Source: UBA7672 sp041398245 (GTDB lineage: Bacteria > Pseudomonadota > Alphaproteobacteria > Caulobacterales > Hyphomonadaceae). Taken from it: 64,000 nucleotides of DNA. The stretch covers positions 1 through 64,000 of the forward strand of contig JAWKVC010000002.1 in NCBI GenBank assembly GCA_041398245.1. The letters run 5' to 3'. Position 1 is the first letter of the stretch. Each line of letters starts with the position of its first letter. Below are positions 34,634 through 42,714 of this stretch, piece after piece. The position numbers and the translations under genes are program-made. The notes beneath the pieces are model-generated. The model made no database searches and had not been told where the DNA came from. It saw nothing but the letters and a program-made list of their open reading frames with translations.

Positions 34634-34858
34634 ATGAACGCCCTTTTGTTTGGAACCATCAGCATGGGGCTGATGCTTGTCGGGTTCACACGCCCTTCAG
34701 CGGATATCGAGACCGAAGCGCTCTATGCAGCGCATGATGCAGAAGTGGCCCGCCTGATGGAGGCCGCCCCGGATCAAGGCTTGATGGGCCCGATGTCCAT
34801 CACTGACCCGGAAACCGGAGAGCGCATCCCGGTGGACGTGATCGCCTTCAACGACTGA
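34634..34858 (+). CDS. Small exported or membrane-anchored hypothetical protein
   Basis: A 74-residue protein with an N-terminal hydrophobic segment (NALLFGTISMGLMLVGFTRP) followed by an acidic soluble part (EALYAAHDAEVARLMEAAP) and DPETGERIPVDVIAFND. The segment could be an uncleaved anchor or a signal peptide; no cysteine lipobox is seen. It lies 24 bases after the amine oxidase stop and may be its partner. Confidence 0.6.
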   Translation: MNALLFGTISMGLMLVGFTRPSADIETEALYAAHDAEVARLMEAAPDQGLMGPMSITDPETGERIPVDVIAFND

Positions 34859-34868
34859 CAGCTGGAGA

Positions 34869-34956
34869 TGGTACGGGCGGTCGGGGTCGAACCGACACTC
34901 CTTTAAGGGGAACCGGATTTTGAGTCCGGCGCGTCTGCCAATTCCGCCACGCCCGC
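34869..34956 (-). tRNA. tRNA-Leu (anticodon CAA)
   Basis: On the minus strand the cloverleaf runs from GCGGGCGTGGCGGAATTGGC, with an acceptor stem GCGGGCG / CGCCCGT, the anticodon stem CCGGA / TCCGG enclosing CTCAAAA (anticodon CAA, reading UUG), a long variable arm TTCCCCTTAAAGGAGT as in class II tRNAs, the T-arm GTCGGTTCGACCCCGAC, and an encoded CCA. The first pair is G-U. Confidence 0.96.
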
Positions 34957-34958
34957 GT

Positions 34959-34978
34959 GCCCGCGGCGCGCCGCGGGC
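34959..34978. repeat. Perfect 20-bp palindrome next to tRNA-Leu
   Basis: GCCCGCGGCG directly followed by its reverse complement CGCCGCGGGC, located just upstream of the tRNA-Leu 5' end in transcription sense. It could be a terminator stem for the plus-strand transcript or simply a GC-rich palindrome. Confidence 0.45.
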
Positions 34979-35026
34979 GGCCTGATTAGCCTAGCGGGAC
35001 CGGCTTGGCCAGTATCAGCTCAAGTA

Positions 35027-35149
35027 TCAGCTGACGACGACGGTCGGGGCGACCATCTGCATGGCGACATAGGCGCCAAGGAAAACGCACAGGAACCATT
35101 GCGGGCCAACGCGGAGGCTGGCGGCCTGGATGCGGCGAAGCGTACGCAT
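35027..35149 (-). CDS. Possible 40-residue membrane peptide
   Basis: A short frame from the ATG at 35149: basic start MRTLRRIQAASLRVGPQ, then a hydrophobic helix WFLCVFLGAYVAMQMVAP and end TVVVS. The pattern (basic, hydrophobic, short tail) is protein-like. The ribosome site is poor (GTGGG). It lies between the tRNA and a DedA/YqaA-type gene on the same strand as both. Confidence 0.35.
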   Translation of the reverse strand: MRTLRRIQAASLRVGPQWFLCVFLGAYVAMQMVAPTVVVS

Positions 35150-35267
35150 GGGACTTACCCACTACTCGAAGCACGGCGGCAAATCCGCCGCGCAGGAGGG
35201 TTGTCCCACGCGGATCGCAAACATCCGGTTCACGGATTGCAGAAATTTCGATCGAATTTCGCGAAGA

Positions 35268-35927
35268 TCAGTGGATCAGGGCCGCAACGCCGAAGCCGCC
35301 GATCAGGATGACGGCGAACAACAGCATGAACAGGCCGACGCGCTTTTCGATGATCGGTGCGAGGGTCGGGCCGAATTTCTGGAAAAGCCAGGCGACAAGG
35401 AAGAACCGAAGGCCGCGGGTAATCACGCAGGCTGCAATAAACAGCGGCAGGTTGAACGCCATCGCGCCGGACACGATGGTGACCAGCTTGAAGGGGATGG
35501 GCGTCAGGCCCTTGATGAAGATGATCCAGATGCCCGCCGTTGCGTAGGCCAGGCGCAGCTCCTCTTCCTTTCCGCCATAGCCGAAGAAGGAGATGATCGC
35601 CGAGCCCACGGCCTCGAACAGGAAGAAGCCGATGGCGTATCCGAGCAGGGCTCCGAAGACGGACGAGATCGTGCAGCCGACGGCATAACGGACCCAGCGC
35701 TCGGGCCGCGCGAAGCACATTGGCGCCAGCATCACGTCGGGCGGGATCGGGAAGAACGAGCTTTCGGTGAATGCGACCGTGTAGAGCGCCGGTTCGGCAT
35801 GCTTGCCGCTCGCCAGCCGGATCACCCAGTTGTAGAGCGCCCCAAGGGGTCCCTTCGCCTTGGGCGTGTGCGGCGCAGCATCGGATTGGCCCGGATCGGC
35901 GGTCGCAAGGCTGGCGGCGTCGGTCAT
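35268..35927 (-). CDS. YqaA family (DedA/VTT-fold) membrane protein
   Basis: A 219-residue inner-membrane protein of the SNARE-associated/VTT superfamily. Start at the ATG at 35927. After a polar N-terminus it has the segment YTVAFTESSFFPIPPDVML with the conserved ExxxFPIPP motif, then GFFLFEAVGSAIISFFGYGG, and near the end GLTPIPFKLVTIVSGAMAF, which carries the second conserved PIP. It likely assists lipid (undecaprenyl or phospholipid) transport, as shown for related DedA proteins; the YqaA branch has no firm function. It is divergent from dsbB. Confidence 0.9.
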   Translation of the reverse strand: MTDAASLATADPGQSDAAPHTPKAKGPLGALYNWVIRLASGKHAEPALYTVAFTESSFFPIPPDVMLAPMCFARPERWVRYAVGCTISSVFGALLGYAIGFFLFEAVGSAIISFFGYGGKEEELRLAYATAGIWIIFIKGLTPIPFKLVTIVSGAMAFNLPLFIAACVITRGLRFFLVAWLFQKFGPTLAPIIEKRVGLFMLLFAVILIGGFGVAALIH

Positions 35928-36117
35928 CTTCGGGGCGGTCCCACAGCTCAAAACGGGGCGAACCCGCGCATATCACGCGCGGAAAGGCCCGCAACTGAAC
36001 AAGGCGCCATACTGGCACGTATGGTTCAACGTAACGTCAATTCCGCCAGAGAGTTGCGGCCCTTTAAGGCCCTTTTGGTCGCATTGCCGACATGGTCCGC
36101 CCGGATAACGTCCAGCC

Positions 36118-36669
36118 ATGAGCTGGTTGCCGCTGGATCGTGAGAGATGGCCGCTGGCGGCCCTTGTCATAGCGGCCGCCGCGCTGGCGAGCGTCTACGT
36201 CCTTGAATACGTCTTCTATCAGGCCCCCTGCCAGATGTGCTGGTGGCAGCGATACGCCTATTTCGTTGCTGCCCCTGTGGCCATGGTCGCCATCATCGTC
36301 CGCTGGCGCGGGGCGGCTCCCTGGCTGATGAGCACGTTTTGCGTGCTGCTCGGGCTGGTCTTCCTGGTCAGCTTCTTCATCGCCGCCTGGCACGCCCTGT
36401 TTGAATGGGACATTGCACCCGGCCCCGAGGGCTGCGTCGCTTCGGCCGGCAGCATCCCCACCAACGTCAAACCGTCCGAGCTGCTCAGCCAGCGGATCGC
36501 CATCCCCTCCTGCAAGGACGCGCTCTGGCGCATCCCTAACACGCCATGGGGCCTGTCGCTGGCCGGGCTGAACGCCCTGCTCTCGCTGGTGCTGGCCGCG
36601 TTCAGCCTCTATTCGGCGACACAGCCGCGCCGCAAGCACGACACGGCCTACGAACCGGTGCAGCCATGA
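36118..36669 (+). CDS. dsbB: Disulfide bond formation protein B
   Basis: A 183-residue inner-membrane protein that reoxidises DsbA using ubiquinone. It has four helices, the first periplasmic cysteine pair C38/C41 in QAPCQMCWWQR and the second pair spread over GCVASAG and PSCKDALW in the second periplasmic loop. Its stop overlaps the coq7 start as ATGA (36666-36669), so the two are translationally coupled. The linkage to ubiquinone synthesis fits its electron acceptor. No DsbA gene is nearby. Confidence 0.95.
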   Translation: MSWLPLDRERWPLAALVIAAAALASVYVLEYVFYQAPCQMCWWQRYAYFVAAPVAMVAIIVRWRGAAPWLMSTFCVLLGLVFLVSFFIAAWHALFEWDIAPGPEGCVASAGSIPTNVKPSELLSQRIAIPSCKDALWRIPNTPWGLSLAGLNALLSLVLAAFSLYSATQPRRKHDTAYEPVQP

Positions 36670-37202
36670 GCCGTCTGTCGCGCAACCGCCGCCAGGAAAT
36701 GCTGCGCGTGGACCACGCCGGCGAATTCGGCGCGGTGGCGATCTATCAGGGCCAACTGGCCGTGTTCGAGCGCCAGCACGGCAAGGAGCGAATTGTCGGA
36801 CAGCTTCGCGAGATGCACGCGCAGGAGCAGGAGCATCTCGACGCGTTCGATCGCATGCTGACCGCAGGCAGTGTCCGCCCGACGGCGCTGTCGCCGATCT
36901 GGAACATGGCTGGCTATGCCCTTGGCGTCGGTACCGCCCTGCTCGGCGAGAAGGCGGCGCATGCCTGCACCGAAGCTGTCGAGACCGTGATCGAGGAACA
37001 CTACGGCGATCAGGTCACCGAGCTGACCGATGCCGGTGAAACCGAGCTGGCGGCGCGAATGGCCAAGTTCCAGGAAGAGGAAGTCGCCCACAAGGACCTC
37101 GCGGCCGCTGAAGGCGCGCATGAGGCCCCGGCCTATCCGCTGCTATCGGCTTTCATCCGCACGGGCTGCCGTCTGGCGATCCGGATCAGCGAAAAAGTCT
37201 AG
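36666..37202 (+). CDS. coq7: Demethoxyubiquinone hydroxylase (Coq7/UbiF type)
   Basis: A 178-residue di-iron monooxygenase that hydroxylates 2-octaprenyl-3-methyl-6-methoxy-benzoquinol in ubiquinone synthesis. The four-helix core supplies the iron ligands: E in VDHAGEFGAVAIYQGQ, EQEH in MHAQEQEHLDAF, EEHYGDQ and EEVAHKDLA. Length is shorter than mitochondrial Coq7 and typical for alphaproteobacteria. It is membrane-peripheral. It shares an ATGA overlap with dsbB. Confidence 0.95.
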   Translation: MSRLSRNRRQEMLRVDHAGEFGAVAIYQGQLAVFERQHGKERIVGQLREMHAQEQEHLDAFDRMLTAGSVRPTALSPIWNMAGYALGVGTALLGEKAAHACTEAVETVIEEHYGDQVTELTDAGETELAARMAKFQEEEVAHKDLAAAEGAHEAPAYPLLSAFIRTGCRLAIRISEKV

Positions 37203-37313
37203 GGCTCGCCGGCTATCCGGAATTCTTGCCCCGCGCGTAAGCCGCGCCTAGCATGTCCGCTCAATTCGTCAGGCGTCGGGGGTCACGCCATCAGTTTGCC
37301 GACCGGAGGGCCT

Positions 37314-39386
37314 ATGGACCGTCGAACCTTTTTCCTGGGTGTGGCTGGCACAGCCTTGCTGGCTGCATGTGAAACGGCGGCGCCGACATTGGTCGATGCG
37401 CCGTCTGTGCTGACCCCGACCGCGGCGACGCCGCCGAAGATCGCCCCATGGGGCTTCGACATCAAGGGAATGGACCAGACGGTCTCCCCCGGCGAGGATT
37501 TCGCGCGCTATGCCGGCGGCGAATGGCTCCGCACCCAGAAAATCCCGGATGACCGCACGCGCTGGGGCGCCTTCGACGAACTCCGCGAACAGGCCGACCT
37601 CGATGTGATCGCAATTGTCGGCGAGACAGCCGCCAGCGCGCCGGCGCCCGGCACCGACGAGCAGCGGATCGCTGATTTCTATACCGCCTATCTTGATGTC
37701 GCCGCCATCGAGGCCAGGGGCCTCGCGCCGATCCAGCCGCTGCTGGCCGAGATCGATGCCTGCAAGGATGCGGCGGCGCTGGCCGTCCTGTCCGCGAAGC
37801 CGGGCTCGCCCGTGCCCGCCCCGCTCGGCTGGAGCGTCGGGCCCGACCAGAAGGATCCGGACATCTATGTGCTGTCGATCAGCCATGGCGGTCTCGGCAT
37901 GCCGAACCGCACCTTCTATCTGGGGCCGACGGCCAAGCCCGACCTGATCGCCGGCTACAAGGCGCACATCGCGAAAATGCTGACCATGGCCGGCGTCGCC
38001 GACGCCGACGCCAAGGCAGAAGCGGTGCTGGCGCTGGAAATGCAGATCGCGGAGAAGCACTGGCTTCCCGAACAGCTGCGCCAGCGCGACAAGACCTACA
38101 ACCCGAAGACGCGGGCCGAGATCAACGCGATGGCGCCGGCCTTCCCGTGGGATGCAGCCTTCGAGGCGAGCCTTGTCGGCGCCGCGGACCGCGCCATCGT
38201 GCGGCAGCCGGACGCCGTCGCGCCGCTCGCCGATCTGTGGGCCAAGACGCCGCTGGACACGCTGAAGGCTTATGCAGCGTATCATTCGCTGCGCTCGGCG
38301 GCCGATGTGCTGCCGAAGGCGTTCGACGAGGAAGTCTTCGCCTTCTTCGGCAAGACGCTGAACGGCCAGCCGGAACAACGCGCCCGCGAGAAGCGGGCGA
38401 TTGCGTCGCTCAACGGCGCCATGGGCTTCGCCGTCGGCAGGCTTTACGCAGCCAAGCACTTCCCGCCGGATTCCAAGGCCAAGATGCTGGCGCTGGTCGA
38501 GAACCTGCGCACCGCCTATGGCGAGCGTATCCGCGCCCTGTCATGGATGAGCGAGGACACGAAGTTGCGCGCGCTGGAAAAGCTGGCGCTGTTCCGTCCG
38601 AAGATCGGCTATCCCGACAAGTGGCGCGACTATTCGGCCATGACGATCGTGAAGGGCGACGCGTTCGGCAACGCCCAACGCGCATCCGAGTTCGAACAGA
38701 AGCGGAGGCTGACGCGCATCAACCAGCCGACCGATCGCGAAGAATGGAACATGACGCCGCAAACGGTGAATGCGTCGTACAACTCCGTCTTCAACGAGAT
38801 CACCTTCCCGGCCGCCATCCTGCAGCCGCCCTTCTTCGATCCCAACGCCGACCCGGCCGTGAACTATGGCGGCATCGGCGCCGTCATCGGGCACGAGATG
38901 GGTCACGGCTTCGACGATCAGGGCGCCAAGTCGGATGGTCACGGCGTGCTGCGCGACTGGTGGGGGCCGGACGATGTCGCACGCTTCAAGGTGCTGACCG
39001 ACAAGCTGGCTTCGCAGTATTCGGGTTTCGAAGCGCTGCCGGGGCTGAACGTGAACGGCCGCTTCACGCTCGGCGAAAACATCGGCGACAATGGCGGCAT
39101 GCAGGTGGCCTACGCCGCCTACCGCATCTCGCTGAAGGGCGCCGAGGCGCCGGTTCTCGATGGCTTCACCGGCGACCAGCGCTTCTTCCTTGGCTGGGCG
39201 CAGGTCTGGCGCGGCCTCATCCGCGACGAGGCGCTCCGTGTGCAGGTTGCAAGCGACCCGCACTCGCCCGCGTACTTCCGGACCATCGGCCCGGTGCGCA
39301 ACATGGAAAGCTGGTATGCCGCGTTCGGCGTCAAGGCGACCGACAAGGGCTATCTGCCGCCCGAAGACCGCGTGCTGATCTGGTAG
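37314..39386 (+). CDS. M13 family zinc metallopeptidase (neprilysin-like), lipoprotein
   Basis: A 690-residue secreted endopeptidase starting at ATG 37314 with GGAGGG upstream. The N-terminus is a Tat or Sec lipoprotein signal (DRRTFFLGVAGTALLAAC). The M13 N-terminal domain runs to about residue 460, the catalytic domain contains HEMGHGFDDQG (H527, H531), and further conserved segments are ENIGDNGG, the zinc Glu region, and ASDPHSPAYFRTIGPVRNM. It cleaves small peptides in the periplasm or outside the cell. It follows coq7 in the same direction but 110 bases away. Confidence 0.95.
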   Translation: MDRRTFFLGVAGTALLAACETAAPTLVDAPSVLTPTAATPPKIAPWGFDIKGMDQTVSPGEDFARYAGGEWLRTQKIPDDRTRWGAFDELREQADLDVIAIVGETAASAPAPGTDEQRIADFYTAYLDVAAIEARGLAPIQPLLAEIDACKDAAALAVLSAKPGSPVPAPLGWSVGPDQKDPDIYVLSISHGGLGMPNRTFYLGPTAKPDLIAGYKAHIAKMLTMAGVADADAKAEAVLALEMQIAEKHWLPEQLRQRDKTYNPKTRAEINAMAPAFPWDAAFEASLVGAADRAIVRQPDAVAPLADLWAKTPLDTLKAYAAYHSLRSAADVLPKAFDEEVFAFFGKTLNGQPEQRAREKRAIASLNGAMGFAVGRLYAAKHFPPDSKAKMLALVENLRTAYGERIRALSWMSEDTKLRALEKLALFRPKIGYPDKWRDYSAMTIVKGDAFGNAQRASEFEQKRRLTRINQPTDREEWNMTPQTVNASYNSVFNEITFPAAILQPPFFDPNADPAVNYGGIGAVIGHEMGHGFDDQGAKSDGHGVLRDWWGPDDVARFKVLTDKLASQYSGFEALPGLNVNGRFTLGENIGDNGGMQVAYAAYRISLKGAEAPVLDGFTGDQRFFLGWAQVWRGLIRDEALRVQVASDPHSPAYFRTIGPVRNMESWYAAFGVKATDKGYLPPEDRVLIW

Positions 39387-39440
39387 GACGAAATCTCGTC
39401 CCTACTCCGCCGCCTTGCTCGCTGCGCCGAAGCTGGAAGA

Positions 39441-40058
39441 CTATTTGTCAAGCTCGGAGAGGGTCATCAGTAAGCCGCGTGCAAGCGCGGGGTCCGGGTT
39501 GTCGTGCGAGGCGTAGGCGGAAAAGACCCTGTGGTCGCCGCCCGGAGCGAAGAAGGTAAGCCAACCCTGCCGCGTCTGTTCGTAGGTGGGCAACTTGTTT
39601 TGTCTTGCCGGCTCGCGAACGCCACGCCGGGCGCGGCCGGCTTCAACGGCATTGCCGATGATCTCGATGGCGCGGTCCATATCGCCGTCGAAGACCGCTA
39701 TCGTGCATCCGGCGCCGCTCGTCGCGGACGGCCAGACAAAAAGGCGCGGCGTTTCCGCCGTCGACCAGGCCTGGCTCGGAAAGCGCGGCTCGACATCGTG
39801 CACGGGATTGGCGGCGCGCGCGAGGCCGGCGCGCTCGACCGCGAATGACTCAGGCACACCATCCAAGAGCCGCTCGAGGCAGTAGTGTTCAATGACCTTC
39901 GGCAACAGCGCCTCTGTGGCGGCGGCTGAAGCAGGGCTTCCCTCAGGCAATGTCACCGCGACCGTCGCGGCGGGAACCACCGGCTCCGGAACGGCCATCC
40001 TTACCATCTGACAGCCGGCGAGCATGGTGACGGCGGCAAGGAAAGCGCTAACCCGCAT
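39441..40058 (-). CDS. Putative lipoprotein of unknown function
   Basis: A 205-residue lipoprotein from ATG 40058: signal peptide RVSAFLAAVTMLAGC with lipobox, then a Val/Pro-rich spacer and a domain containing VIEHYCLERLLDGVPESFAV, CTIAVFDGDMDRAIEIIGNA and QGWLTFFAPGGDHRVFSAYA. No known domain recognised; it has two cysteines that may pair in the periplasm. It lies downstream of ispG on the same strand, about 115 bases away. Confidence 0.75.
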   Translation of the reverse strand: MRVSAFLAAVTMLAGCQMVRMAVPEPVVPAATVAVTLPEGSPASAAATEALLPKVIEHYCLERLLDGVPESFAVERAGLARAANPVHDVEPRFPSQAWSTAETPRLFVWPSATSGAGCTIAVFDGDMDRAIEIIGNAVEAGRARRGVREPARQNKLPTYEQTRQGWLTFFAPGGDHRVFSAYASHDNPDPALARGLLMTLSELDK

Positions 40059-40172
40059 GATGTTCCAACCCCGCCGGAATGGCCGCCCCCTGAGAACCAG
40101 CGCACAATGGGCCGCGCGGATCAGCGACAGCCTAGCGCAATATGCCGGCACGATGAATATGCCCGGTGACGT

Positions 40173-41312
40173 CTACTCCGCCGCCTTGCTCGCGGCTTCC
40201 CTGGCGGCGCGCAGGACGGCGGCGCGGGCTTCAACCTGCGCGACGATGCGCTCGACCATCTCGTCATTGCCGACCTTGTGGTCCGGCTTGCCGGAAACAT
40301 ACATCATGCCGGCGTCCTTGCCGCCGCCGGTAAAGCCGAGATCCGTCATCGCCGCCTCGCCGGGACCGTTGACGACGCAACCGATGATCGACAGCGAGAT
40401 CGGCTCGGAAATGTGCGCAAGGCGCTGTTCCAGGGTCTCGACCGTCTTGATGACGTCAAAACCCTGACGCGCACAGCTCGGGCACGCGATGATGTTGACC
40501 CCGCGCGTGCGCAGGTTGAGCGACTTCAGGATATCGAAGCCGACCTTGATCTCCTCGACAGGATCAGCCGAAAGCGAAACGCGGATGGTGTCGCCGATCC
40601 CCGCCCACAACAGCGAGCCGATGCCGATCGAGGATTTCACCGTGCCGGTGCGCAAACCGCCCGCTTCGGTGACGCCAAGATGGAGCGGCGCGTCGGTGGC
40701 TTCGGCAAGCTGGTGGTAAGCCGCGACCGTCAGGAACGGATCAGACGCCTTCACTGAAATCTTGTACTCGCGAAAGTCGTGGTCATCGAGAATGCGCGCA
40801 TGCTCCAGCGCGCTTTCGACCATCGCTTCCGGGCATGGCTCGCCATACTTCTCGAGCAGATGACGCTCCAGACTGCCGCCATTGACGCCGATGCGCATCG
40901 AACAGCCATGGTCCTTCGCGGCCTGCACCACTTCCTTCACGCGCGCGGCGTTGCCGATATTGCCGGGATTGATGCGCAGGCAGGCAGCCCCCGCCTTGGC
41001 CGCTTCGATGCCGCGCTTGTAGTGGAAATGGATGTCCGCAACGATCGGGACCTTCGCGGCCCGGCAGATCTCCGGCATCGCGGCCGTCGACTCCTCGTCC
41101 GGGCACGAGACGCGAACGATGTCCGCCCCCGCCTCTTCCAGTTTCCGGATCTGGTCGATGGTCGCCCCGGCGTCGGATGTTGGCGTGTTGGTCATCGACT
41201 GGACGGAGATCGGCGCATCGCCGCCCACCTCGACGCCGCCGACACGGATCTTGCGCGAAACGCGACGCGTTATCGTGCGCCAGGGGCGGATATGATTGAT
41301 GTCGTGGCTCAT
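40173..41312 (-). CDS. ispG: 4-hydroxy-3-methylbut-2-en-1-yl diphosphate synthase
   Basis: IspG (GcpE) performs the penultimate step of the non-mevalonate isoprenoid pathway using a [4Fe-4S] cluster. The 379-residue protein has the TIM-barrel domain with VGGDAPISVQSMTNTPTSDA, DIHFHYKRGIEAA and RINPGNIG, and the C-terminal cluster domain with CPSCARQGFD and IGCVVNGPGEA, three cysteines plus the conserved glutamate. Its promoter region lies between 41313 and 41433, and the adjacent RodZ-like gene is upstream on the same strand, a pairing seen in many alphaproteobacteria. Confidence 0.97.
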   Translation of the reverse strand: MSHDINHIRPWRTITRRVSRKIRVGGVEVGGDAPISVQSMTNTPTSDAGATIDQIRKLEEAGADIVRVSCPDEESTAAMPEICRAAKVPIVADIHFHYKRGIEAAKAGAACLRINPGNIGNAARVKEVVQAAKDHGCSMRIGVNGGSLERHLLEKYGEPCPEAMVESALEHARILDDHDFREYKISVKASDPFLTVAAYHQLAEATDAPLHLGVTEAGGLRTGTVKSSIGIGSLLWAGIGDTIRVSLSADPVEEIKVGFDILKSLNLRTRGVNIIACPSCARQGFDVIKTVETLEQRLAHISEPISLSIIGCVVNGPGEAAMTDLGFTGGGKDAGMMYVSGKPDHKVGNDEMVERIVAQVEARAAVLRAAREAASKAAE

Positions 41313-41433
41313 CGTTTCGGGCCCGGTCTCGTCGGCCTATGGCGTCATTTGGCGCTTTTGCTGTGGCCCGTAAAGGCGACAGCCGCACGACAGAGGGTCG
41401 CGCGGCTGCATAAGTCAAACGGCAAGGCGGCTC

Positions 41434-42606
41434 CTACTGGTCCGGGTAGGCGTCAAGCGCCGGATCGCGCGGGGGCGGAGCAGCCGGCGCCGGGGTCACG
41501 GCAGGTTGCTGCGTGGCGGCTGGCGGCGTTGCGGTCGTCTGGGGCTGCGGACGCGGCGTCGCAGGACGCGGACGCGGCGGCGGTGTTGCGGCATTGCCGG
41601 TGGCCGGAGCGGCGGCGGCCGCAGCCGGCTCGGTTACTTCCGGTTCTACAACCGGCGGAGGCGGCGGCGGCGCGATCGGCTGGCGTTGCGCCGCAAGATC
41701 GGCGCTCTGCGTGTAGACGGGGCCGCCCGACTCCTGGAGGAGGCCGAGCGAGTCGTCGCCCAGACGCCATTCGAAGGCCGTGCCATCGTCAGCTGAGACC
41801 GTGAAACCTTCGCCGACCCGGACGATGAAGAACTCGCCGGGGTTGTAGTAGCGGTGAACGTACTTATCGCCCTTGGCGGAGCGGACTTCGAGCATGCTGC
41901 GCTTCAGCGCGACGATGCGAAGCTGCGGCGCGATTGCAGGCGGTGCGACCGCGGCCGGAGCGGCCCCGGCCGTCGTGGCCGCTGCGGGCGAGGACGGCGT
42001 GGTCGCGACAGGCTTTTCGCCATTTGCAAAGAACATGATGCCGGCGCCGGCTGCGAGGCCGATCACCAGCAGACCCAGCACGGGAACCGCGACCGGAAGC
42101 TTGCGGGCCTTGGAGGTCGCCGGCGGGGCGATCTCCGGCTTTTCCGGATCCTTCAGGATGGCGGCGCACTCGCTGAGGAAACGATCGAGCGTTTCCTGCT
42201 CGGGCAGTCCGAGATAGCGGGCGTAGGAACGGATATAGCCCTTCGCATAGACCGGAGCGCCCAGAAGCCCCGGCGTCATGTCCTCGATGGCGCGAAGGTG
42301 GCTCAGGTGGACGCGCGTCTCGCGCGAGACCTGCTCCAGCGTGTAGCCGGCGTTCTCGCGGGCGGCGCGGATGATGTCGCCGATGCGCTGCGGCGCTGCG
42401 AACTCGGAGCCATTGTCGCTGACCACGCGGAGGAAAGCGGCGGCGCGGCGCGGCTTGGCGTCTGCCTCGTCGCGGACTGATGGCGAAACTGTGGCGGAAG
42501 CCGCCGCGGTATCTTCAGCCGGGCCAGCCTGTTCGGCGCCTTCGGTTGAAGCCGTTTCTTCGGGGGGCACGCTGGGATTGGTGTCGTCTTTGGCCACGCC
42601 GCTCAT
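41434..42606 (-). CDS. RodZ-like HTH-transmembrane protein with DUF4115
   Basis: A 390-residue single-pass protein starting at ATG 42606. An acidic N-terminal tail leads to an HTH_25 domain (GDIIRAARENAGYTLEQVSR, ETRVHLSHLRAIED) that in RodZ binds MreB, then a transmembrane helix (VPVLGLLVIGLAAGAGIMFF) and a periplasmic beta domain (RIVALKRSMLEVRSAKG ... VGEGFTVSADDG). The C-terminal ~70 residues are Pro/Ala low complexity. It probably helps cell shape or elongation. Typical RodZ is about this length; assignment is by architecture. The upstream ORF begins with a TTG and has an extra 8 residues. Confidence 0.85.
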   Translation of the reverse strand: MSGVAKDDTNPSVPPEETASTEGAEQAGPAEDTAAASATVSPSVRDEADAKPRRAAAFLRVVSDNGSEFAAPQRIGDIIRAARENAGYTLEQVSRETRVHLSHLRAIEDMTPGLLGAPVYAKGYIRSYARYLGLPEQETLDRFLSECAAILKDPEKPEIAPPATSKARKLPVAVPVLGLLVIGLAAGAGIMFFANGEKPVATTPSSPAAATTAGAAPAAVAPPAIAPQLRIVALKRSMLEVRSAKGDKYVHRYYNPGEFFIVRVGEGFTVSADDGTAFEWRLGDDSLGLLQESGGPVYTQSADLAAQRQPIAPPPPPPVVEPEVTEPAAAAAAPATGNAATPPPRPRPATPRPQPQTTATPPAATQQPAVTPAPAAPPPRDPALDAYPDQ

Positions 42607-42714
42607 ATGTTTGTCCGACACGGAAGGCAAATCGTGAAGACTAGCCTAACCGCATTACGCCCGCCGCCCTAACAGATGATTACGAAGGTAAGGGTTCGCC
42701 TGTACTGGAACAAC

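Noticed and set aside
39386..39401. Hairpin GGACGA-AATC-TCGTCC at the M13 peptidase stop as a terminator
   Set aside because: The stem is only 6 bp and no T-tract follows on either strand.
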